Positions 11,163 through 19,272 of a stretch of DNA of 49,680 bases are shown here, one piece after another; position 1 is the stretch's first letter; each line of letters begins with the position of its first letter. The notes below the pieces were generated by a model. The model worked only from the letters and a program-made list of their open reading frames with translations. It had not been told where the DNA came from and made no database searches. Origin of the DNA: Bacteroidota bacterium (GTDB lineage Bacteria > Bacteroidota > Bacteroidia > Flavobacteriales > Flavobacteriaceae); the NCBI GenBank assembly GCA_027619415.1, contig JAQCFO010000012.1, forward strand, positions 1 through 49,680, read 5' to 3'. The position numbers were made by a program, and so were the translations under genes.

Positions 11163-12668
11163 TTAGAATTTAAAAATAAGTGAAAGCATTGAAAAAGAAG
11201 TATTAGAATCAATTTGAGTCAAATCTGTTAAACCAGAATCAAATAATTGATGTTTTCTTTTTGATTCAGAAATTTTATGTGAAACACTTAATGTAGTGTT
11301 TCCAAAATCATATCCAAAACCAAATGCCAAAGTGCTATAATCATTCGTCATTTCAGAATTTTTGTAAGGGCTTCCATAAAACTGATAACCTGCTCTTAGA
11401 CTTGTTTTTTGTAATCTAAATTCAGTTCCTAATCTAAAATCAAGTGTGTTAGTAAGTTTGGAATTAATTTCATTATTATAAAAAGAAAACTCTTTAGTTG
11501 GTTTTAGTTTAATTTTAGAATAATTTTTACTAATAATATCTAAACTTAATAAGCCTATTTTTCCAAAAATAACTGCAGTGCTTGCTGTTAGAATTGAAGG
11601 GGAAGTTATTTTGTACTTAGGATATACATTAGTTATTCTTGGATCAATTTTGTCATTAAAAGTGTTGCCATCTAAATCTTGGGAACTGGTTTCAATATAT
11701 TGATAAGTTTCATCCCAAAGGGTATACCATGTTGGTGTTTGATAAGAAAGACCTAGTCTAAATGAATTGAACTTTGCAATTGTCCCTAGCTGTATAGAAA
11801 CACCTTCCCCTTGTGTAACTAAATCGTTTTCAAACGTAATACTTTTTATAGGAGATTTTTCTGAAAAATTATTTTCAAAATGTCTTGTAAAACTACTTTT
11901 ATAAATAGAATGAACATTTACGTTTAATCCAAAATAATAATTTTCTTTATACTGAATGGATAAATTGTAATTGTACTTAGTGTTCGCCCCTTTAGATTCA
12001 TTAGTGTAATGTTGGTCAACTCCCTCACTCATGTCAACCAAAGAATAAAAACTTTTAGAGTCATCGTTATAACTTAAAATATAAGACTGGTAACCTAAAA
12101 AAGTTTGTTGTCCAGAATAGCCATAGTATTCGCCCAAATATTTATAAACACTAGATATGCTTTCGTTAGAATTAACACTTAAATCTGTTACACTATAACC
12201 TAAAGAGTTATTTAAAAAAAAATTATCAATAGAATTTTTGGTGTTTTTTCCTTTTGAATCAAACATATCCTCATAAGAATTAACTGTTTGATAGTTAATT
12301 CCAAAAGTAACTTGATTGATGTTTCCTTCTCCATAATTTTTTAAAAGCCAAACTCCACCACCTTGATTTAGCGAAAACTCAAAGTTGTTTGTTGTCTCAT
12401 TGTTATTAAAAAAAAGGCTATTGTTTTTTGTATTTCCAACACTAATGGTAAAGCCAAATTCATTATCAATAAATACAGCTCCTCCTGCAGGGTTTATGTT
12501 AATACTTGAAAGGTCACCACCTAATGACCCAAATGCCCCCCCCATTGATTCAAACCTAGCTGTACCTGAAGGTTTTTCTAGAGAAATGCTAAGTATTTCA
12601 GCTAAACTTTGAGCTCTAGTTATTAGAGAGAATAATATAAGTATAAAGGACAAATAATTTTTAATCAT
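11163..12668 (-). CDS. Outer-membrane beta-barrel protein, FadL/OmpP1-like
   Basis: Probable outer-membrane protein of 501 residues. It has a signal peptide ending near ITRAQ (residues 1-20), followed by the N-terminal plug pattern of Bacteroidota FadL relatives: SGTARFESMGGAFGSLGGDLSSI then NPAG (about 34-61). Long alternating polar/aromatic stretches follow and the chain ends in Phe (SLIFKF), as barrels do. FadL members carry hydrophobic molecules, but the substrate here is unknown. It starts 9 bp after the lipoprotein gene, so the two are probably one transcript. Confidence 0.8.
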   Translation of the reverse strand: MIKNYLSFILILFSLITRAQSLAEILSISLEKPSGTARFESMGGAFGSLGGDLSSININPAGGAVFIDNEFGFTISVGNTKNNSLFFNNNETTNNFEFSLNQGGGVWLLKNYGEGNINQVTFGINYQTVNSYEDMFDSKGKNTKNSIDNFFLNNSLGYSVTDLSVNSNESISSVYKYLGEYYGYSGQQTFLGYQSYILSYNDDSKSFYSLVDMSEGVDQHYTNESKGANTKYNYNLSIQYKENYYFGLNVNVHSIYKSSFTRHFENNFSEKSPIKSITFENDLVTQGEGVSIQLGTIAKFNSFRLGLSYQTPTWYTLWDETYQYIETSSQDLDGNTFNDKIDPRITNVYPKYKITSPSILTASTAVIFGKIGLLSLDIISKNYSKIKLKPTKEFSFYNNEINSKLTNTLDFRLGTEFRLQKTSLRAGYQFYGSPYKNSEMTNDYSTLAFGFGYDFGNTTLSVSHKISESKRKHQLFDSGLTDLTQIDSNTSFSMLSLIFKF

Positions 12669-12677
12669 AATTCTCTT

Positions 12678-13871
12678 CTACCTTGAACGTTTAGAAGATC
12701 CTGTTGAAGATCTTCCAGAAGAACTACTGGACGAACTAGTAGAGGGTGGTGAATAAGATGGTTTAGAGCTACTATTGCCAGAATTTGAACTAGATCTAGA
12801 TACGTTGTAAGATTTACTATTTGTATCACTTGAATTTATATTGCCATTACTTGTTCTAGAAACATTATAAGATCTGCTACCAGAGCTATTTGAATTAGAT
12901 ACAACTGTTCCGTTAGAACTTCTTCTGCTTAATTGAAAATTTGATTTCCCATTAGAAGATCTAATATTTGTATTTGACCCACCATTATTATTAATTTCTT
13001 CTTGATTTTGATATCCTCTAGCATTAGAGTTTTCTGTTAAATTTTTCAAACTGTAATAAATTCTATTGATATTTCTAGATTTATCAACTTCATTTGATAA
13101 AGATTTGTCATTTTTAGATTTGTCATTTACATCAAGGTCGTTTCTACTAACATTATAATTGGAAATATTTCTTACACCATAATAAGTATTTGCAGTTGAT
13201 TTTCCTGTTAAGTCAACTACTTCAGAACTGCTATTAATAGATCCACTAGTCCTTCTTCCATTCATATAGGCTGTACTTCTATTATCATATGATTGATTGT
13301 AGTTATTGTAATAACCACCACGGCCGTAATAACCACCATAACCATATGGTCTAAACATATAATCCCAGTAGCTATAACCACCATACCCTTCATAAGGGTA
13401 ATAACCGTAAGGGGAATAAAAAGGACTATAGAAATTGCGATTCCATGGGTTCATGTACCATGAATTCATGTAAAAGGGACTGTAAAAGCTAGACCAATAA
13501 GCCCCCATAATGTGATCTCTAAAATTAATATTTACCGAATCTGGATTGTCTCCCCAAGATCCATAGCTATTGTTGTAAGCAATGTCTGTATTTGTTGTTG
13601 AAGAATAAGAATTTATATCTGTAATGATGCTATCATTAGTAGTGGTATTTAAGCCGTATTCTTGTGCTTTTTGATCAAAATAATTTTTATAATAAATTCC
13701 GTTTGAATTGGTTGTAGTTACATTATTACTTTCACCATATATTCCATCGCTTGATATATAGCCAGTGGAGTTAATTGATCCACAACTTGTAATAGATAAT
13801 AATAATAATAATAATAAAATTAAAAAAAAGAATTTTATTTTTCTTAAAGTAATCAAATGAGTATTTACCAT
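12678..13871 (-). CDS. Low-complexity Ser/Asn/Tyr/Gly-rich lipoprotein
   Basis: No function is recognised. The 397-residue protein starts with a basic segment and a poly-Phe/poly-Leu hydrophobic core ending in LSITSC, a lipobox with the modified Cys near residue 29. A central block (about 120-190) is rich in Tyr, Gly, Trp, Met and Pro (SPFYSPYGYYPYEGYGG pattern). The C-terminal half is Ser/Asn/Arg repeats with recurring YNVSRxSN units, ending in poly-Ser and KRSR. Similar Tyr/Gly and Ser-rich proteins are common in Flavobacteriia, sometimes mislabelled vitellogenin-like. It is probably exported and disordered, and co-transcribed with the FadL-like gene. Microsatellites lie in its signal peptide and upstream. 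Confidence 0.75.
   Translation of the reverse strand: MVNTHLITLRKIKFFFLILLLLLLLSITSCGSINSTGYISSDGIYGESNNVTTTNSNGIYYKNYFDQKAQEYGLNTTTNDSIITDINSYSSTTNTDIAYNNSYGSWGDNPDSVNINFRDHIMGAYWSSFYSPFYMNSWYMNPWNRNFYSPFYSPYGYYPYEGYGGYSYWDYMFRPYGYGGYYGRGGYYNNYNQSYDNRSTAYMNGRRTSGSINSSSEVVDLTGKSTANTYYGVRNISNYNVSRNDLDVNDKSKNDKSLSNEVDKSRNINRIYYSLKNLTENSNARGYQNQEEINNNGGSNTNIRSSNGKSNFQLSRRSSNGTVVSNSNSSGSRSYNVSRTSNGNINSSDTNSKSYNVSRSSSNSGNSSSKPSYSPPSTSSSSSSSGRSSTGSSKRSR
13796..13817 (-). repeat. (TTA)n trinucleotide repeat encoding poly-Leu of the signal peptide
   Basis: About seven copies of TAA (TTA on the coding strand) encode the leucine run of the lipoprotein signal peptide. Unit changes would lengthen or shorten the hydrophobic core without a frameshift. 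A shorter TAT repeat lies directly at the start codon (13871-13884). Confidence 0.8.
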
Positions 13872-13908
13872 ATTATTATTATTAGAATATATAAAATAGT
13901 TAATTTAG

Positions 13909-13932
13909 CATACATACATACATACATACATA
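13909..13932. repeat. (CATA)6 tetranucleotide microsatellite
   Basis: Six perfect tandem copies of CATA in the 91-bp region between the divergent lipoprotein and proS genes. Tetranucleotide tracts can vary by slippage. Here the tract is 37 bp from the lipoprotein ATG and 30 bp from the proS ATG, so a copy-number change would alter spacing in at least one promoter. Confidence 0.9.
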
Positions 13933-13962
13933 ATTAAACAATTATTATGCCAAAAACAATTT

Positions 13963-15441
13963 ATGGGAAAAAAACTAACTAAAAGAAAAGAGGATTATTC
14001 GAAATGGTATAATGAACTTGTTGTTAAAGCAGATCTTGCTGAAAACTCTGATGTCAGAGGTTGTATGGTAATTAAACCTTATGGATATGCAATTTGGGAA
14101 AAAATGCAAGCTCAGCTTGATATAATGTTTAAAGAGACTGGACATCAAAATGCATATTTCCCTCTATTTGTTCCGAAAAGTTTATTTGAAGCTGAAGAAA
14201 AAAATGCTAAAGGTTTTGCTAAAGAATGTGCAATCGTTACTCATTATAGACTTAAAAATGATCCTGAGAAACCTGGAAAATTAATTGTTGACGAAAATGC
14301 TAAGCTTGAAGAGGAGTTAATTGTTAGACCAACTAGCGAAGCAATCATATGGAGTACTTATAAAAAATGGATTCAGTCTTACAGAGATCTTCCTATTTTA
14401 ATTAATCAATGGGCAAATGTAGTAAGATGGGAAATGAGAACTCGTTTGTTTTTGAGAACAGCAGAATTTTTATGGCAAGAAGGTCATACAGCTCATTCTA
14501 CTAAAGAAGAAGCCGTAGAGGAAGCTGTTTTGATGAATAATATTTATGCTGAATTCGCTGAAAACTTTATGGGAATTCCGGTTATTAAAGGAATGAAATC
14601 AGAGAGTGAAAAATTTGCAGGTGCTGAAGAAACTTACTGTATTGAAGCTCTTATGCAAGACGGCAAAGCATTACAAGCAGGAACTTCTCACTTTTTAGGT
14701 CAGAATTTCGCTAAAGCTTTTGATGTAAAATTTGCTAATAAAAATGGGGTTCTAGATTATGTTTGGGCAACCTCATGGGGAGTTTCAACTAGGTTAATGG
14801 GAGCGTTAATTATGACTCACAGTGATGACAATGGATTAGTTCTTCCTCCAAAATTAGCTCCTATACAAGTAGTTATTATACCAATTTTCAAATCAGATGA
14901 AGAATTTCATTCTATATGTTCTGTAGTTGACCCTATTTTAAGTCAATTAAAAAATAAAGGAATAAGTGTCTTGTTTGACAAAAGAGATACTTACAAACCA
15001 GGATTTAAGTTTAATGAACATGAAATAAAAGGAGTTCCAGTTAGAATTGCAATTGGACCTAAAGATTTAGAGAATTCTACTCTAGAAATTTTTAGAAGAG
15101 ACAAAATGGAAAAGGAAATAATTAATATTGACGAGGTATTAATAAAAATAGATTTTTTAATAAATGATATACAAGAGAATTTATTTGATAAAGCAAAATT
15201 GTTTACTAATTCTAATATTAGAAAAGCAGATACTCTAGATGAATTTAAATCTATTCTTAATAGTAATGGTGGTTTTATTTCAGCACATTGGGATGGGACG
15301 TCAGAAACTGAAGAAAAAATTAAAAAAGAAACAAAAGCAACGATAAGATGTATTCCATTAAATAGCCACAAAGAAGAAGGTAAATGTGTTTATTCTAATA
15401 AGCCTTCTATTCGAAGGGTGTTATTCGCTAAAGCTTATTGA
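13963..15441 (+). CDS. proS: Prolyl-tRNA synthetase (archaeal/eukaryote-type)
   Basis: Class II synthetase charging tRNA-Pro. The 492 residues start with [13 protein letters not shown]-type sequence and lack the editing insertion of the long bacterial form. Motif 2 is VVRWEMRTR with [16 protein letters not shown], and motif 3 is the region [26 protein letters not shown]. The anticodon-binding domain is followed by the extra C-terminal domain ending in Tyr, as in ProS type 3. An upstream ATG at 13947 is out of frame, so 13963 is kept. It diverges from the lipoprotein gene. Bacteroidota usually carry this ProS type. Confidence 0.95.
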   Translation: MGKKLTKRKEDYSKWYNELVVKADLAENSDVRGCMVIKPYGYAIWEKMQAQLDIMFKETGHQNAYFPLFVPKSLFEAEEKNAKGFAKECAIVTHYRLKNDPEKPGKLIVDENAKLEEELIVRPTSEAIIWSTYKKWIQSYRDLPILINQWANVVRWEMRTRLFLRTAEFLWQEGHTAHSTKEEAVEEAVLMNNIYAEFAENFMGIPVIKGMKSESEKFAGAEETYCIEALMQDGKALQAGTSHFLGQNFAKAFDVKFANKNGVLDYVWATSWGVSTRLMGALIMTHSDDNGLVLPPKLAPIQVVIIPIFKSDEEFHSICSVVDPILSQLKNKGISVLFDKRDTYKPGFKFNEHEIKGVPVRIAIGPKDLENSTLEIFRRDKMEKEIINIDEVLIKIDFLINDIQENLFDKAKLFTNSNIRKADTLDEFKSILNSNGGFISAHWDGTSETEEKIKKETKATIRCIPLNSHKEEGKCVYSNKPSIRRVLFAKAY

Positions 15442-15472
15442 TTTCACGCCTTAATAAAACAAAAAAATTATG

Positions 15473-15503
15473 TTGCAAGTTTGTATCCTTTGAATTACAT
15501 TTG
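15473..15503 (+). promoter_or_regulatory. Promoter of tRNA-Glu / rpsT
   Basis: TTG at 15473-15475, a 20-nt spacer and TACATTTG at 15496-15503 match the Bacteroidota -33/-7 consensus. The tRNA begins 15 nt further on. The same promoter may also transcribe rpsT, which starts 13 nt after the tRNA. Confidence 0.65.
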
Positions 15504-15518
15504 CATTCGTTTTTACTA

Positions 15519-15590
15519 GGCCCGTTCGTCTATCGGCTAGGACGCCAGGTTTTCATCCTGGTAAGAGGGGTTCGATTCCCCTACGGGCTA
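15519..15590 (+). tRNA. tRNA-Glu (anticodon TTC)
   Basis: A 72-nt cloverleaf. The acceptor stem GGCCCGT pairs with ACGGGCT (one G-U at the end). The anticodon stem CCAGG/CCTGG encloses the loop TTTTCAT with anticodon TTC at 15552-15554. The T arm is GGGG-TTCGATT-CCCC. The CCA end is not encoded. The discriminator base is A at 15590. Confidence 0.95.
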
Positions 15591-15603
15591 CTAAATTAAT
15601 AAT

Positions 15604-15855
15604 ATGGCTAATCATAAATCAGCGTTAAAAAGAATTAGGAGAAATGAAGCTGTTAAACTTAGAAATAAGGTTCAGCATAAAGCTACTAGAAACGCTATTA
15701 AAAAGCTTAAAGATTTAACTTCAAAGAAGGAAGCAAACAAGCTATTGCCTTCAGTTGTTTCTATGCTTGATAAGTTAGTAAAGAATAATATTATTCATGC
15801 TAATAAATCAGCTAATCTTAAATCTAAGCTAACTAAACAGGTTACTTCTTTATAA
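15604..15855 (+). CDS. rpsT: 30S ribosomal protein S20
   Basis: Primary 16S rRNA-binding protein of the small subunit. It has 83 residues, very rich in Lys and Arg, beginning MANHKSALKRIRRNE, the standard S20 opening. The pattern of long amphipathic helices and the conserved HKNxANxxKSKL-like ending (IHANKSANLKSKL) are visible. It lies 13 nt after tRNA-Glu and probably shares its promoter. It converges on rho, 13 bp away. Confidence 0.96.
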   Translation: MANHKSALKRIRRNEAVKLRNKVQHKATRNAIKKLKDLTSKKEANKLLPSVVSMLDKLVKNNIIHANKSANLKSKLTKQVTSL

Positions 15856-15868
15856 TTTAAAGTTGTAA

Positions 15869-17413
15869 TTAAGAATTCATTGAGATAAGAAACTCTTCAT
15901 TGTTAAGAGACCTTTTTATTCTATCATTAATGAATTCCATGCCTTCGACGGGATTCATGTCAGCTAAATACTTTCTCATTATCCACATTCTTTGAAGAGT
16001 GTTTTCATCTAATAATAAATCGTCTCTTCTAGTTCCAGATGAGACTAGATCTATCGCTGGGAATATTCTTCTGTTAGAAATTCTTCGATCTAATTGAAGT
16101 TCCATATTGCCAGTTCCTTTAAATTCTTCGAAAATTACTTCATCCATTTTAGAACCAGTTTCAGTTAAAGCAGTTGCTATTATAGATAAAGATCCACCAT
16201 TTTCAATATTTCTAGCAGCTCCAAAAAATCTTTTTGGTTTATGAAGGGCATTAGCATCTACACCTCCACTTAAAATTTTTCCAGAAGCTGGTTGAACAGT
16301 GTTATAAGCTCTAGCAAGTCTAGTTATAGAATCTAGTAGAATAACAACATCATGTCCACACTCTACTAATCTTTTAGCTTTTTCTAAAACAATATTTGCT
16401 ACTTTAACGTGTCTATCTGCTGGCTCATCAAATGTAGAAGCGACAACCTCTCCTTTAACATTTCTTTGCATGTCAGTCACTTCTTCTGGCCTTTCATCAA
16501 TTAAAAGTATTATTTGATAAACTTCTGGGTGGTTAGCAGCAATCGCATTAGCTATATCTTTAATTAACATAGTTTTACCTGTTTTAGGTTGAGAAACAAT
16601 CATACCTCTCTGTCCTTTTCCAATTGGCGAAAAAAGATCCATTATTCTAGTAGATACAGTACTGTTTTTATCAGCTAGGTTAAACTTTTCATTTGGAAAT
16701 AATGGAGTTAAATGCTCAAATGAAACTCTATCTCTAACGACGTCAGGATTCAAGCCATTAATCTTTGAAACTTTGATTAGTGGAAAATATTTTTCCCCTT
16801 CTTTTGGTGGTCTTACGTGCCCTAAAACAGTATCTCCAGTTTTTAGACCAAATAACTTTACCTGAGATTGTGATACGTAAATATCATCAGGAGATGTTAA
16901 ATAATGATAATCTGAAGATCTTAAAAAACCATAACCTTCCATCATAATATCTAATACTCCTTCACTTTCAATTATACCATCAAATTCAAAATCAGGTTCC
17001 TTATACCTATTCCTATTATCTTTGTTGTGATTTTTTTCATTTCTAACAAAAGTATTAGAGGGTGTTACATTTTTATGTATTGGGTTTTTTTCTGAGTTTG
17101 AATTATTTTTTATATGTTCTTCCTTTTTAACTATCTGATCTGTATCAGATACATCTTTTTTCAATTTTGTTTCTTTTTCTAGACTAGAGATCTTATTTTT
17201 GGGGTTTTCTGTAGAAATTTTTTGTTTAATTACTGATTTAATTTTTTCTAAATTATTATCTTCAGATATTTTTGGATTAGCTGCATAATGATCAATGATT
17301 TTATAAGCTAATTCCATTTTTTTTAATCCAGTAATTTTCTCAATTCCTATTTTGGAAGCTATCTCTTGAAGTTCAGAAATCTTTTTTTCTTTTAAAGCGG
17401 ATATTTCAAACAT
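15869..17413 (-). CDS. rho: Transcription termination factor Rho
   Basis: Hexameric RNA helicase ending transcription at Rho-dependent sites. It has 514 residues, longer than E. coli Rho (419). A Rho_N domain (about 5-45) is followed by a Lys/Asn/Ser-rich low-complexity linker (about 50-140). Next come the cold-shock-like RNA-binding domain ([14 protein letters not shown], 152-165) and the ATPase core with Walker A SQPKTGKT (about 274-281), Walker B VVILLD (356-361) and the Q/R loops. Insertions in this linker are usual in Bacteroidota. The divergent neighbour encodes a DUF4293 protein, a recurrent pairing in this phylum. Confidence 0.96.
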   Translation of the reverse strand: MFEISALKEKKISELQEIASKIGIEKITGLKKMELAYKIIDHYAANPKISEDNNLEKIKSVIKQKISTENPKNKISSLEKETKLKKDVSDTDQIVKKEEHIKNNSNSEKNPIHKNVTPSNTFVRNEKNHNKDNRNRYKEPDFEFDGIIESEGVLDIMMEGYGFLRSSDYHYLTSPDDIYVSQSQVKLFGLKTGDTVLGHVRPPKEGEKYFPLIKVSKINGLNPDVVRDRVSFEHLTPLFPNEKFNLADKNSTVSTRIMDLFSPIGKGQRGMIVSQPKTGKTMLIKDIANAIAANHPEVYQIILLIDERPEEVTDMQRNVKGEVVASTFDEPADRHVKVANIVLEKAKRLVECGHDVVILLDSITRLARAYNTVQPASGKILSGGVDANALHKPKRFFGAARNIENGGSLSIIATALTETGSKMDEVIFEEFKGTGNMELQLDRRISNRRIFPAIDLVSSGTRRDDLLLDENTLQRMWIMRKYLADMNPVEGMEFINDRIKRSLNNEEFLISMNS

Positions 17414-17552
17414 GTATGTTTTTTATATTAAATTTTTATGTGAAAGAATGTAAATAGTTATATATATGAGGGGATGATTATAAAATCGATGTAAATATAC
17501 AATTATTTATTAAATCAATTTAATTTGATAGTTTTATATAAAAAATATTTAT

Positions 17553-17957
17553 ATGATTCAAAGAATACAATCCTTATACATGCTTTTATTGTTGTTAATA
17601 AATATAATTTTAATAAGCATAATTGATAGTAATTTATCTAGCTTTTTACCTTTTTCTTATTTTGGGTATTTTAGAATATATCTTACTGACTATTTCTTTT
17701 CAGAAGTTCTATCAATTCTTTTTTTTACAAATATTTTCTTATTTAAATATTCGAATGTTCAGGTAAATATATTGAGATTTATTGCTGTTTTACTTATGTT
17801 TGGTACTATTAATCTATTTGACGAAAGACATATTTTAGATTCTTTTAAAGATCCTGGACTTTTATATTTTATTATTTCACTGTTTTTGATTTTCATGACT
17901 TTTAAATCAATTAAAAAAGATCAAACAATAATTAAATCATTAAACAGGTTAAGGTAA
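17553..17957 (+). CDS. DUF4293 family membrane protein
   Basis: Function unknown. The 134 residues form about four hydrophobic segments (roughly 7-25, 35-65, 70-90 and 100-120). The opening MIQRIQSLYMLLLLL is the conserved start of the DUF4293 family, which is found almost only in Bacteroidota and is often divergent from rho, as here. Its last 9 bp overlap the end of the convergent phosphodiesterase gene. The family call is from pattern memory of the N-terminus and context. Confidence 0.75.
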   Translation: MIQRIQSLYMLLLLLINIILISIIDSNLSSFLPFSYFGYFRIYLTDYFFSEVLSILFFTNIFLFKYSNVQVNILRFIAVLLMFGTINLFDERHILDSFKDPGLLYFIISLFLIFMTFKSIKKDQTIIKSLNRLR

Positions 17958-18455
17958 CTTAGATCTATTCCCTAATTCGATTATTTCCATATTCTCTATT
18001 TTATCTTGATTTATTTCGAATCTAATCATCGTTCTTTTTTTATGGAACCCGTGTCTTCCTGCTGCACCAGGATTCATAAACAATATATTGTTATTTTTAT
18101 CATACTCTATCTTTAATATGTGAGAATGACCACAAATCAATATTTTGGGAGTTTCCTTTTTAATCATGTCTTTAGTTTTTTTATTATAATAAGGTGATTT
18201 GCCAGCTATGTGAATCATGCAAACCTTTACCTTTTCACAATAAAAACTTTCGGTTTCATTTAAATCAGCTCTTAAAATATGATCATCAATATTTCCATAA
18301 ACAGCTCTAATTTTTTTTATGTTTTCTAATTCCACTAAAACATCTATTTTCCCAATATCGCCAGCATGCCATATTTCATCTGCTTGTTTGACATATTTAA
18401 TTATACCGTTATCGATATGACTATGTGTGTCTGATATTAATAAAATTTTTTTCAA
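17949..18455 (-). CDS. Metallophosphoesterase, YfcE/MJ0936 family
   Basis: Small cytosolic calcineurin-like phosphodiesterase of 168 residues. All metal-site motifs are present: SDTHSH (8-13), HAGDIG (31-36), YGNIDDH (53-59), a histidine in CMIHIAG, and CGHSH (113-117) plus NPGAAG. Relatives hydrolyse simple phosphodiesters in vitro; the physiological substrate is not known. It is convergent with the DUF4293 gene (9-bp overlap) and divergent from truA. Confidence 0.88.
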   Translation of the reverse strand: MKKILLISDTHSHIDNGIIKYVKQADEIWHAGDIGKIDVLVELENIKKIRAVYGNIDDHILRADLNETESFYCEKVKVCMIHIAGKSPYYNKKTKDMIKKETPKILICGHSHILKIEYDKNNNILFMNPGAAGRHGFHKKRTMIRFEINQDKIENMEIIELGNRSKLP

Positions 18456-18519
18456 ATAATTATTTTTTTGACTTTCTTATTAAGGTATATTTGAGTTTTA
18501 ATCAAAAATAGTATTTCTC

Positions 18520-19272
18520 TTGAGATATTTACTAGAATTATCATTTAATGGAACTAACTATCATGGTTGGCAAATTCAACCTAATTCAATTACTGTTCAG
18601 GAAGTAATAGAGAAGGCTTTAAATGTTGTTTTGAATCAGAAAATAGATGTTGTTGGAGCTGGCAGAACTGATGCGGGCGTTCATGCGACTTATTTTTGTC
18701 TCCATTTTGATTCTTTTAATTCTATAGATGACAAAAAAGATTTTATTTTTAAATTAAATTCTTTTTTAAAATCTGATATTTGTGTAATTAACCTTCAAAT
18801 GGTTGGTGATGATTTTCATGCTAGGTTTGATGCTTTAACTAGAACATATAATTATAAATTAACAACTAGAAAAAATCCTTTTCTTAAAGACCAAGCTTAT
18901 TATCTTAGAAGGGATCTCGATTTCGAAAAAATGAATTTAGCAGCTTTGAAATTGTTTAATTACACTAATTTTAAATGTTTCTCAAAAAGTAATACGGACG
19001 TTAAAACTTATAATTGTAGCATTAAGAAAGCCGTTTGGGTATATCATGATAATTGTTGGATTTTTGAGATATCTGCTAATAGATTTTTAAGAAACATGGT
19101 TAGAGCTATAGTCGGAACTTTGATTGAAATAGGAGAGGGTAAATATGAAATCTGTCACTTAGATACTGTTATTAAAAGTCAAAACAGAGAACTAGCAGGG
19201 TATTCTGTTCCTGCGCATGGTTTATACTTAGTAAATATATTATATCCTGAAATTTTTTTAATAAATGAATAA
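18520..19272 (+). CDS. truA: tRNA pseudouridine(38-40) synthase TruA
   Basis: Converts uridines 38-40 of the tRNA anticodon arm to pseudouridine. It has 250 residues with the catalytic Asp51 in GAGRTDAGVHA and the opening RYLLELSFNGTNYHGWQ typical of TruA. RFLRNMVRAIVG near 190 is also standard. The start is TTG at 18520: the conserved sequence begins with the next codon and no ATG lies nearby upstream. The last 8 bp overlap the start of the following ABC exporter, implying coupling. Confidence 0.95.
   Translation: MRYLLELSFNGTNYHGWQIQPNSITVQEVIEKALNVVLNQKIDVVGAGRTDAGVHATYFCLHFDSFNSIDDKKDFIFKLNSFLKSDICVINLQMVGDDFHARFDALTRTYNYKLTTRKNPFLKDQAYYLRRDLDFEKMNLAALKLFNYTNFKCFSKSNTDVKTYNCSIKKAVWVYHDNCWIFEISANRFLRNMVRAIVGTLIEIGEGKYEICHLDTVIKSQNRELAGYSVPAHGLYLVNILYPEIFLINE

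Noticed and set aside
13909-13932. (CATA)6 as a possible CRISPR or iteron array
   Set aside because: The unit is 4 bp with no spacers and no cas or replication genes nearby; it is a simple microsatellite.
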